DNA from: Bacteroidota bacterium
Lineage (GTDB): Bacteria; Bacteroidota; Bacteroidia; Flavobacteriales; Schleiferiaceae
Assembly (NCBI GenBank): GCA_024742495.1
Contig: JANSYJ010000015.1
Span: forward strand, 1-33,485
Direction: 5' to 3'
Length of the DNA: 33,485 bases
Shown here one piece after another: positions 16,506 through 23,824 of the stretch; position 1 is the stretch's first letter, and each line of letters starts with the position of its first letter. Under the pieces are notes generated by a model. It worked only from the letters and a program-made list of their open reading frames with translations. It had not been told where the DNA came from and did not search any database. A program made the translations under genes and the position numbers.

Positions 16506-16541
16506 CGAACTCCCAGCCCTCAATTCCACAGTTCATTTGCA
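16506..16541 (+). promoter_or_regulatory. Two-block promoter motif CGAAC-N21-TTCATTTGCA
   Basis: CGAAC at 16506-16510 and TTCATTTGCA from 16532, offset 26 bases. The second block differs from CACNTTTGC at its first and third positions. It lies 36 bases upstream of the MDR/DUF4386 gene pair. Confidence 0.5.
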
Positions 16542-16576
16542 TCGTAAATCAGTTTTTAAAACAAAAAACAAATACG

Positions 16577-17569
16577 ATGACAACAAATACAATGAAAGCC
16601 ATAATAGCTACTGGCTACGGATCACCTTCAGTATTGGAGCTTAGAAATATTACGCTCCCCGCACTTAAGCCCAATGAGGTTCTCGTGAAAATCAAAAACA
16701 CCACTGTAAGCCAAGCCGATGCTATGATGCGCACTGGCAAACCCTACTTAGGGCGATTAATGCTGGGTCTCTTTAAACCAAAAAATCAAGTATGGGGCAC
16801 CAGTTTTGCCGGTACCATTGAAAGGCTGGGTTCAGAGGTAACAAATTTTAAAATTGGAGACCGGGTTTTTGGCGAAAATGCAGACTCCTTTGGTGCCTAT
16901 GCCGAATTTATTAAAGTGCCCGCAGATGGAACCGTTTTGCTCCTACCCGATAGCATTGATTTCGATGAAGCCGCCGGTATGGGAGACGGGCCCCTTACTT
17001 CCTTAAATTTTTTACGGAATGTTAGTGGAGGAATAAAGGCCGGGCAAAAAGTGCTGATAAACGGTGCCTCGGGTTCCCTGGGATCAGCGGCTGTACAGAT
17101 TGCTAAGCAGCTTGGCGCTGAAGTAACCGGTGTTTGTAGTACCCGTAACCTAGGCCTGGTAAAATCTCTAGGTGCCGACCATGTGATTGATTACACCAAA
17201 CAGGATTTTACCCGAAGCGGAAAAACCTATGATCTCATTTACGATACGGTTGGCAAAAGAACTTATTCCGACTGTAAAAGCGCCCTTACTCATAATGGTC
17301 AATATTTGTCTCCCGTCCTGAATTTTAAGTTGCTATTGCAAATGATGTGGACCTCAGCTTTTTCTTCCAAAAAAGCAAAGTTCGCTGCAACAGGTTTGCT
17401 CAAAGCTCCTGAGACCAAGGTACTGTTGGCAGAAATTATTGATTTGATAAAAGAAGGTCGCTTAAAAACTGTAATTGACCGTCAGTACCCTTTAGAAAAA
17501 ATACAGGAAGCACACAGCTATGTGAGTGTTGGGCATAAAAAGGGTAATGTGCTAATCGCAGTTCAGTAA
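16577..17569 (+). CDS. NAD(P)-dependent alcohol dehydrogenase / quinone oxidoreductase-like (MDR), second copy
   Basis: A 330-residue MDR protein, paralogous to that at 633: same opening (MKAI...YG), same Rossmann loop (INGASGSLGSAAVQIAK at about 161-177), VCSTRN, DHVIDYT and the closing GHKKGNV. Zinc-binding residues are lacking, so a zinc-independent NADPH:quinone or enone reductase is likely. It carries an insertion between strands (MMWTSAFSSKKAKFAATG, about 258-275) common in this subgroup. Start 16577 gives MTTNTMKAII; ATG 16592 is equally possible. The DUF4386 gene begins 25 bases downstream, so the pair is probably one transcript from the motif at 16506. Confidence 0.87.
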   Translation: MTTNTMKAIIATGYGSPSVLELRNITLPALKPNEVLVKIKNTTVSQADAMMRTGKPYLGRLMLGLFKPKNQVWGTSFAGTIERLGSEVTNFKIGDRVFGENADSFGAYAEFIKVPADGTVLLLPDSIDFDEAAGMGDGPLTSLNFLRNVSGGIKAGQKVLINGASGSLGSAAVQIAKQLGAEVTGVCSTRNLGLVKSLGADHVIDYTKQDFTRSGKTYDLIYDTVGKRTYSDCKSALTHNGQYLSPVLNFKLLLQMMWTSAFSSKKAKFAATGLLKAPETKVLLAEIIDLIKEGRLKTVIDRQYPLEKIQEAHSYVSVGHKKGNVLIAVQ

Positions 17570-17594
17570 ATCTCCAATCCTAAATTCTATAATT

Positions 17595-18299
17595 ATGAGA
17601 GCGCTTAAAAGCACCGCCCGTTTTACCGGGCTCGGATATCTTATCATTTTCATTAGTGGATTTTTTGCAAATTTTTACAGCCTTGAGGGAATGGTGGTCG
17701 ATGGTAATCCACAGCTTAGCCTCGAAAATATTTCCAAACATATAGGGCTTTTTCAGCTTGGAGTAGCGGCCTTCAGTCTTATGATCACTATAGACATCCT
17801 GTTGGCTTTCCCTCTGTATAAACTGCTAAAGTCGGTTCATAGAAATTGGGCATTAAGCTCATCTGTGATCCGCTTTACAAATGGCTTGGTCTTCCTTTTG
17901 GCACTAATGAATCTTTTTGAGGTCATATTCATGGTGCAAAACGGAACAGCTGCACCTGTAGACGTGATGCGCCTGCTGGAAGACTTTAATACAATATGGA
18001 ATGTAGGTCTCTTGTTTTTTGGAGCACATCTACTGATACTGGGCGCTCTGATTGTGAAGTCGCCGAAATTTCCTGTGCTAATTGGCCTATTAATTCAAAT
18101 GGCTGGGCTCACCTATCTCGCTGACAGCGGAGCCCAGCTTTTTTTTGGCCATTACCAGAATTATCAGCCCTTCTTTGAAACGCTTGTGATTGGAGGTGGT
18201 GTAATTGGTGAATTTTCCTTTACCCTTTGGTTGCTCATCAAAAGACTGAAAGGAGCGGAGGACTTTCCAGCGAGGCAGACTGTTTCGTATACCCAATAG
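17595..18299 (+). CDS. DUF4386 domain membrane protein, copy 1
   Basis: A 234-residue polytopic membrane protein with about six or seven spans. Family landmarks: ARFTGLGYLIIFISGFFANFY at the N-terminus, a central FNTIWNVGLLFFGAHLLILGALI, GLTYLAD, and a C-terminal GEFSFTLWLLIKR. Members are of unknown function and often sit near stress or TetR/AraC regulators. Here it lies directly downstream of an MDR reductase, 25 bases away, and behind a TolB_N/TPR/AraC gene. A second intact copy is at 29055, and pieces of a third are at 18422-18650 and 22348-22467. Confidence 0.83.
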   Translation: MRALKSTARFTGLGYLIIFISGFFANFYSLEGMVVDGNPQLSLENISKHIGLFQLGVAAFSLMITIDILLAFPLYKLLKSVHRNWALSSSVIRFTNGLVFLLALMNLFEVIFMVQNGTAAPVDVMRLLEDFNTIWNVGLLFFGAHLLILGALIVKSPKFPVLIGLLIQMAGLTYLADSGAQLFFGHYQNYQPFFETLVIGGGVIGEFSFTLWLLIKRLKGAEDFPARQTVSYTQ

Positions 18300-18421
18300 G
18301 GCTATAGTGCGTATGCCAATTTTAGTTTTAGGCAGGCTGCGCATTCATAGCTATTCCCTTATGAGGCTCGGCCTTTAAGGTTCGCCATCTCGTCAATGAA
18401 AGTCTAAAGCTTCCACAGATA

Positions 18422-18650
18422 ATGACTTTTTTCAATGGTCAATATGGACAAATTGGAATGAATAAGCGAATGGCCGAATTGATGCAGCATCTCAATTCCA
18501 TTGAGGATATTGGGTCTAAAAGCCTCATCCTATTTGGTTTTCATCTGACCCTTTTAGGCTTTCTCGCTTTCTAAGCAGAATGCTTTCCAAAGATTGGAGA
18601 AGTGTCTCTAGTGATTGCTGGCTTTAGGCACATCTATCTCCTCGTGGTAG
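18422..18650 (+). pseudogene. DUF4386 relic, central part
   Basis: An open frame from ATG 18422 to TAA 18572-18574 encodes a piece ending LILFGFHLTLLGFLAF, matching the family's LLFFGAHLLILGALI helix in copy 1. In the same frame past the stop, FPKIGEVSLVIAGF matches FPVLIGLLIQMAGL. The N-terminal ~110 residues and the C-terminal part are missing; a matching C-terminal piece appears after the two ATPase genes at 22348-22467. An in-frame stop, substitutions and no start region show it is dead. It begins about 120 bases after the intact DUF4386 gene, so it may derive from a tandem copy. Confidence 0.7.
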
Positions 18651-18764
18651 TGAATTAAATCTAAGCAATAAAACTAGCACCTATAGACTTATACAGGTCA
18701 TTTTAGTTATATAAGATCACTCAATTGACTCTATTTCGTAAATTTACACTGAATAGAAATAAAT

Positions 18765-20192
18765 ATGATCAAAGAAATTTCTAAAAAGCAGGTTTTAGAT
18801 AGAATTCGTTTCGAAAATCCATGGTGGGTTGATGGTAAAATAGAAGATGACTATCAACAAATGCCGAGAAGGCTTTATTTCGAATTATTTAAACCACTGG
18901 TATATGAACGAGACATAAGACGAGCGGTAGTTCTTATGGGGCCAAGACGTGTTGGTAAATCCGTGATGTTATATCATATGGTTCAGGATATGATTGAAAA
19001 TGGGGCTGACCCAATGAAAATCATATTCATCACAATTGAAAATCCCATTTACAATAACATTGGCCTGGAGCAACTTTTTTCATTTGCTAAGGAAGCTACG
19101 GGACTCAAGGATAAAAGTGACTGGCACATCATTTTTGATGAAATTCAATATTGCAAGGATTGGGAGGTACACCTCAAGTCACTTGTAGATAGCTACAGAA
19201 AAGATAAATTCATTGTATCAGGTTCAGCCGCTGCTGCTTTAAAGTTTGCCAGTAATGAAAGTGGAGCAGGACGCTTTACCGATTTCCTATTGCCGCCATT
19301 AACCTTTAACGAATACATCTCGCTTAAAGGGCTGGATAGACTGATAAAAACAATCGACATAACTTGGAACAACAAGATAGTCGACTTCTATTCGACAGCT
19401 CATTTAGAAGAATTGAATAAACATTTTATTGATTACATAAATTTTGGAGGATACCCAGAGGTCATCTTTTCAGAAAAGATTCAAGCCAACCCAGGAAGAT
19501 ACATAAGACAAGACATTGTTGACAAAGTCTTGCTCCGAGACCTCCCGAGTCTTTATGGTATATCCGACACAAGGGAGCTTAATTCCCTATTTACAACTAT
19601 TGCCTACAATAGTGGTGGTGAGTTCTCATTAGAAACTTTAAGTAAACAATCTCAAATACCCAAAAACACGCTTAAAAAGTACATAGGGTATTTGGAAGCC
19701 GCTTATTTGATTAAGCAAGTTAAACGGATTGATCAAAGTGGAAAACGGTTTAAAAGGGATAATTTTTTCAAAATCTATTTAACCAACCCCTCTCTTCGTA
19801 GTGCTCTTTTCTCACCAATTTCTTCAACCGACGAGATGATGGGTAATATGGTAGAAACGGCCATTATTGCTCAATGTATGCATAGAGATTGGTTTACACC
19901 TTGGTATGCGAGATGGAGCAATGGAGAAGTAGATATGGTAGGGCTTAGTGAAACACTTAAGCCCTTATGGGCTCTTGAAATTAAGTGGACTGATAGATAT
20001 TTTGAAAAGCCCAAGGAACTTAAAAGTTTAATTAAGTTTTGCAACGAGAATAATCTGCAAAGCCCTATTGTAACGTCAATAAATAAGGAAGGGAATATTG
20101 AATACAATGGATTAAACCTTCAATTCATACCCTCTTCGTCCTATGCTTATACCGTCGGCAAGAAAACTCTTGAAATGAAAAAGAATAAATAA
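18765..20192 (+). CDS. AAA_14 / DUF4143 ATPase, copy 1
   Basis: A 475-residue P-loop ATPase. Walker A GPRRVGKS at 59-66, Walker B IIFDEIQ with Asp125-Glu126, sensor-like VSGSAAAAL at 151-159, then a DUF4143 C-terminal half that closes with a nuclease-like GEVDMV...LEIKW pattern, reminiscent of PD-(D/E)xK folds. Such proteins are common, often horizontally carried, and their role is unresolved. The gene looks more AT-rich than its neighbours. A close paralogue follows at 20823 after a 630-base non-coding spacer. Both sit between fragments of one DUF4386 gene. The start ATG follows an AT-rich leader with no clear TAnnTTTG box. Confidence 0.87.
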   Translation: MIKEISKKQVLDRIRFENPWWVDGKIEDDYQQMPRRLYFELFKPLVYERDIRRAVVLMGPRRVGKSVMLYHMVQDMIENGADPMKIIFITIENPIYNNIGLEQLFSFAKEATGLKDKSDWHIIFDEIQYCKDWEVHLKSLVDSYRKDKFIVSGSAAAALKFASNESGAGRFTDFLLPPLTFNEYISLKGLDRLIKTIDITWNNKIVDFYSTAHLEELNKHFIDYINFGGYPEVIFSEKIQANPGRYIRQDIVDKVLLRDLPSLYGISDTRELNSLFTTIAYNSGGEFSLETLSKQSQIPKNTLKKYIGYLEAAYLIKQVKRIDQSGKRFKRDNFFKIYLTNPSLRSALFSPISSTDEMMGNMVETAIIAQCMHRDWFTPWYARWSNGEVDMVGLSETLKPLWALEIKWTDRYFEKPKELKSLIKFCNENNLQSPIVTSINKEGNIEYNGLNLQFIPSSSYAYTVGKKTLEMKKNK

Positions 20193-20822
20193 AACTCATT
20201 GCAAAGGCAGGAATATGGTGTTGATGTATAGGAGCAGGCATTAAGCTTATTTAGCCGAGGCACTAAGGGCAAAAAAAAAAACGAATTAGCAGATTAGCTA
20301 CCAAGCTTTATTCTTGACAAGTATTGAAGTGAAATTTAGCTTCTTGACGAATAAAGCCTAAATGACGTTGGTGATTAGTTCGGGATTGCTCCGAATTGCA
20401 AGCGTTTTTTTTGCTTATTAAAATGGTTACAGCTAGGAGTCTGGCATAGCGAGCGACGAGCCGATAGATTGAGATTAGGGCTTAGGGAGATCGCGTAGCT
20501 CCGAAGGAGATCCCGCGACCGAGCTTGGCCTAATGAAAATCTGAGGTTGGGAGCTTGCAAGCCTTGTCCTTTTGTTTGGTTTTACAAAGCCACTTTATTT
20601 TTTTGTGAGCTAGGAACAAGCCCTTTCAACAGAAACTATATCCAAGGCCCTGCGGGCTGCTACGCATAGCTAATCTTTATGCGTCATCAAATAGAATATG
20701 CAAGTGTCGGATTAACTCATTCCTTCGTCAACAATCTGCCTATTAGTTCAATTATGTAAAAATAGATAGATTTAAATCTTCTTATTTAAGTGTATTTGTC
20801 TTATTAAGCTGAAATCGAGGCA
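20193..20822. other. Spacer between the ATPase genes, with hairpins and repeats
   Basis: No gene seen in 630 bases. Contents: an 11-base A run (20271-20281); a TTCGG/CCGAA hairpin at about 20379-20395 followed by an eight-T run; a region of GAGATC-containing direct and inverted repeats with a CTCC/GGAG hairpin (about 20488-20518); GCTTGCAAGC (about 20552); a GCCC/GGGC hairpin (20647-20657); and repeat copy 2 (20657-20694). The mix resembles mobile-DNA or REP-like scrap. A promoter for the second ATPase gene is not obvious; TGTATTTG at about 20791 is the nearest candidate. Confidence 0.5.
20657..20694. repeat. Dispersed hairpin repeat, copy 2
   Basis: Pairs with copy 1 at 1752-1790. Arms ACGCAT (20662-20667) and ATGCGT (20679-20684) are perfect complements around an 11-base loop, preceded by a GCCC-TGC-GGGC hairpin. 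The same CTGCTNCGCATAGC and TGCGTCATNAAATA blocks occur in both copies. Confidence 0.5.
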
Positions 20823-22265
20823 ATGCTAAACCCTATTCCGACAGAAAAGATCATCGAACGTCTTCGATACGAAAATCCGTGGTGGATTACCAAAGAGATT
20901 CCCGTCGCTTACAGTTCCATGTCTAAAAGATTATATTTTGATCTCTTCTATCCATTCGTCCTGGAAAGAAGTATAAAAAAGGCATTAGTCCTAATGGGAC
21001 CAAGAAGAGTAGGTAAAACGGTAATGCTATTTCATTCCATTGGAAACTTACTAAAAGAAGGAATAAATCCTCATCGACTGTTTTTCATTGGGATTGATAA
21101 CCCGATTTATGTAAACTTAAGCTTAGAAGACGTTCTAGCACTTTGCAAAGAATCTTTAAACCTTGATAATCTTAATGGTTGTTATGTCTTTTTTGATGAA
21201 ATACAATATTTGAAAGATTGGGAAAGACACTTAAAGGTATTGGTGGACTCATTTCCAGAAACCAAGTTCATTGTATCGGGCTCAGCTGCTGCTGCATTGA
21301 AATGGCATAGCACAGAAAGTGGAGCGGGTAGGTTTACTGATTTCTTATTACCTCCGCTGACATTTCAGGAGTATATTCATTTGAAAAATTTAGACCATTT
21401 AATTTTTGAAGGCGTTATTCAATATGGAGATAAGGATATGAAGTATTGCCTAACCCATGATTCAAAAGCCTTAAATAAAGAATTCATTCATTATCTAAAT
21501 TTTGGAGGCTACCCTGAGGTTGTGTTATCTGAAAAAATACAAGGCGATATGGGTAGATTTGTGAAAAATGATATTGTAGACAAAGTTCTTCTTAGAGACT
21601 TACCAAGTTTGTACGGCATCAAAGACGTCCAAGAGTTAAACAGGTTTTTCACCTATATAGCCTATAATTCAGGTAATGAATTTTCATACGAGACAATGTC
21701 TAGGGAAAGTGGAATTCAAAAGGATACATTAAAAAAATATCTAGAATATTTAGAAGCTGCATTCCTAATTAAAGTATTAAACAAAGTCGGTGTCAATGCA
21801 AAAAGATTAAAAAGGATTACAAGCTTCAAAGTATATCTTATTAATCCCTCACTTCGTACTGCTTTGTTTTCACCGATAAGTGAAACAGATCAAGAAATGG
21901 GAAACATGGTTGAAACTGCGATTCTTTCACAATGGATGCATCGCGAGCAGCTAGATTTAACCTACGCTAGATGGAAAGATGGCAGAAATGAAGGAGAAGT
22001 AGACCTTGTCTTAGTAGATGATAAAAATTACAAACCTGTTTGGGGAGTAGAAATTAAGTGGACTAATCGCTATTTTAACAAACCACAAGAATTGAAAAGC
22101 TTAATTAAATTCTGTAAATCAAATAAACTTAAGGCGGCGGTTGTTACTTCAATTGATCAAATAGGAATGAAAGAAACACAAGGCTTGGGCTTCACTTTTC
22201 TACCAGCTTCTTTATACGCATATAATATTGGGGTAATCACACTTAGAGTGAAAACTAATAATTAA
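20823..22265 (+). CDS. AAA_14 / DUF4143 ATPase, copy 2
   Basis: A 480-residue paralogue of the protein at 18765. Shared landmarks: FENPWW/YENPWW near residue 17, Walker A GPRRVGKT at 59-66, Walker B VFFDEIQY, FIVSGSAAAALK, ESGAGRFTDFLLPPLTF, VDKVLLRDLPSLYGI, and the C-terminal GEVDLV...VEIKWTNRYF. The Walker and DUF4143 motifs are intact, so it is probably functional. The two copies have diverged enough in DNA to be old duplicates or two arrivals of the same family. After it lies the C-terminal DUF4386 relic and then a strong terminator. Confidence 0.87.
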   Translation: MLNPIPTEKIIERLRYENPWWITKEIPVAYSSMSKRLYFDLFYPFVLERSIKKALVLMGPRRVGKTVMLFHSIGNLLKEGINPHRLFFIGIDNPIYVNLSLEDVLALCKESLNLDNLNGCYVFFDEIQYLKDWERHLKVLVDSFPETKFIVSGSAAAALKWHSTESGAGRFTDFLLPPLTFQEYIHLKNLDHLIFEGVIQYGDKDMKYCLTHDSKALNKEFIHYLNFGGYPEVVLSEKIQGDMGRFVKNDIVDKVLLRDLPSLYGIKDVQELNRFFTYIAYNSGNEFSYETMSRESGIQKDTLKKYLEYLEAAFLIKVLNKVGVNAKRLKRITSFKVYLINPSLRTALFSPISETDQEMGNMVETAILSQWMHREQLDLTYARWKDGRNEGEVDLVLVDDKNYKPVWGVEIKWTNRYFNKPQELKSLIKFCKSNKLKAAVVTSIDQIGMKETQGLGFTFLPASLYAYNIGVITLRVKTNN

Positions 22266-22347
22266 AGAAATTAAGAAGGCACACACATTATGTTTAGTGC
22301 ATAAGACCCTGCAGATCTCTCCAAAACCATACACGGAATGGCATACA

Positions 22348-22467
22348 CGCCTTCTTCCTCAAATTTCAGAGCCTTCCAAGCAAGTCGAGTCCATCCCCCC
22401 TATCCTGAAGATTGCGGGCGAAGTGGTTTTTGCAGTATGGCTAGCAATTAAAGGTGAAAAGGATTAA
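22348..22467 (+). pseudogene. DUF4386 relic, C-terminal part
   Basis: In frame to TAA 22465-22467 it reads ...IPPILKIAGEVVFAVWLAIKG, matching the family end GEFSFTLWLLIKR (17595 gene) and GEVLFTVWALFQR (29055 gene). About 40 codons are recognisable, with no start. The central part of such a gene lies before the ATPase pair at 18422-18650. The two pieces nearly meet in the family alignment (break near the G(L/F)xYLxD segment), so the ~3.7 kb between them looks inserted into one DUF4386 gene. Its own terminator follows at 22517. Confidence 0.7.
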
Positions 22468-22516
22468 GCCGCCTTAAAGGCCTTGGCAATCTTAAAATCT
22501 ATTCAAAGGATTTGTC

Positions 22517-22555
22517 ATCCGCTTTTAACCTTTCGGTTGAGGGCGGATTTTTTTA
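22517..22555 (+). terminator. Rho-independent terminator
   Basis: Arms ATCCGC (22517-22522) and GCGGAT (22543-22548), with inner AACC (22527-22530) pairing with GGTT (22535-22538), followed by a run of seven Ts. It lies 50 bases after the DUF4386 relic's stop and probably once ended that gene. It now ends the transcript from the second ATPase. Confidence 0.75.
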
Positions 22556-22626
22556 GGCCCGGCAATTTTTTCATTGATTATAAAACTAGTTCAGAAATAT
22601 AATCTCGAACCTGAGTCCTTGAAATC

Positions 22627-22662
22627 CGAACTTTTCTGCTCCTGTTTCCAGTCACTTTTGCC
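22627..22662 (+). promoter_or_regulatory. Two-block promoter motif CGAAC-N21-CACTTTTGCC
   Basis: CGAAC at 22627-22631 and CACTTTTGCC from 22653, offset 26 bases. It lies 27 bases upstream of the aspartic protease ATG, giving a short leader. A second CGAAC at 22606 has no partner at the right distance. Confidence 0.55.
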
Positions 22663-22688
22663 TCATCAAACTACAAAAGAGTTTTACC

Positions 22689-23681
22689 ATGAGACCAAAG
22701 GCAAAGAAACCAAACATCGGCAACAGCTTAAAGAGCCGCTTAAAATTTCCTCTAATCCTCAGCACCCTTATTCTTTTATGCAGCTGTTCTACTTCCCGAA
22801 GTGCCGTATCCTGGCCAGAGGCAAACACCGAAAATGAGTCTAGCACTTTTCACTCTATTCCTCTTTACAAAGCAGGCAAGTTGATTTTAGTAAAAGGTGA
22901 GGTGAATGGTAAACATGGCTACCTCATTTTTGATACTGGAGCACCAGGTTTAGTTTTAAATGATCATTACTTTAAAAACTGCAAGGCCGATCCAAGCCGA
23001 CAGGTAACCGGGGTAAACGGCCAGCTCCACCCTGCCCGGGTCATTACCGCTAGCAATTTAAAACTCGGAAATCTTGGTTTTAAAAGACAGCTGGCAGATG
23101 TGATGGACCTAAGTCATATTGAAGAGAAGCGAAATGTTAAGATACTGGGCTTAATGGGTGTCTCACTCCTTCAAGGGGAAGAACTGGAAATTGATCTGCA
23201 GAAAAAGGTTCTTCGCGTTTATAAAACAGATAAAAATGGTTTAAGAATGCAGCCCAAAGTAGCAGCTGAGAATAAGGGCCTCATAACGGTCCCTTTTCGC
23301 TACAGCGGTCATTTGATAGAATTGGAAGCCAAAATAAACAATCGCTCCTACCGCATAGCCTTTGATACGGGCTCTGAAATACTGCTATTCGACAAATACG
23401 CTTTACTTAAAGATAAGATCCAAACCAGCATTCTCAAGAAGCAGAAACTACTTAGCACTGGCGGCTCCTCATCAGATATCGAAATCAGGGAACTAGGTGA
23501 AATTGATTTGGGAGTGACCCTTAAAAAGGTTACCACGGTAGCGGTTGACCTTAAGAGCTTACGCGGCTTTGGATTGTATGTAGATGGATTTATAGGCTAC
23601 GACTTAATGGCTTCCGGAGTGGTTACGATAAACTTTAAGAAACGAATAGTTCAAATCCAACCCTTCCCTAAAGCGCAGTAG
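22689..23681 (+). CDS. Two-lobed retropepsin-like aspartic protease lipoprotein
   Basis: A 330-residue lipoprotein with lipobox ILLCSC (Cys33 or nearby). Two catalytic-type DTG motifs are present: Asp82 in FDTGAPGLVL and Asp226 in FDTGSEILLF, one in each of two similar lobes (about 55-180 and 200-328). Each lobe ends with a related block: LGLMGVSLL...EIDLQKKVLRV and IDGFIGYDLM-like ...INFKKRIVQI. The single chain therefore resembles a pepsin-style pseudo-dimer built from two retropepsin domains. It probably cleaves peptides in the periplasm or at the outer membrane. Start ATG is 27 bases after the promoter motif. It is probably transcribed alone. Confidence 0.8.
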   Translation: MRPKAKKPNIGNSLKSRLKFPLILSTLILLCSCSTSRSAVSWPEANTENESSTFHSIPLYKAGKLILVKGEVNGKHGYLIFDTGAPGLVLNDHYFKNCKADPSRQVTGVNGQLHPARVITASNLKLGNLGFKRQLADVMDLSHIEEKRNVKILGLMGVSLLQGEELEIDLQKKVLRVYKTDKNGLRMQPKVAAENKGLITVPFRYSGHLIELEAKINNRSYRIAFDTGSEILLFDKYALLKDKIQTSILKKQKLLSTGGSSSDIEIRELGEIDLGVTLKKVTTVAVDLKSLRGFGLYVDGFIGYDLMASGVVTINFKKRIVQIQPFPKAQ

Positions 23682-23824
23682 CCAAAGCTTTTGGTCTCCA
23701 ATTATAATCCCGAACCTAAGTAATGAGATACAGGACTTGCAGGGCTAAGGCTACCAATAGTTTTGCCCCGGTAAATGTGAAGAACGCGAAACTCACAATC
23801 TTAAAAATAAACAAAGCCAATCCA

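Noticed and set aside
16447-16644. 65-codon frame upstream of and overlapping the second MDR gene
   Set aside because: Runs through the promoter motif and out of frame into the MDR gene; no family resemblance.
20193-20822. Possible CRISPR array or integron attC sites in the ATPase spacer
   Set aside because: The repeats are not regularly spaced and no cas or integrase gene is nearby; the hairpins are heterogeneous.
22574-22837. 87-codon frame before and overlapping the aspartic protease gene
   Set aside because: Crosses the promoter motif at 22627-22662 and overlaps the protease in another frame.
23711-23740. CGAAC upstream of the second TonB receptor as a sixth copy of the promoter motif
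   Set aside because: No CACNTTTGC at the 26-base offset; the nearest ACTTGC is about 5 bases off.
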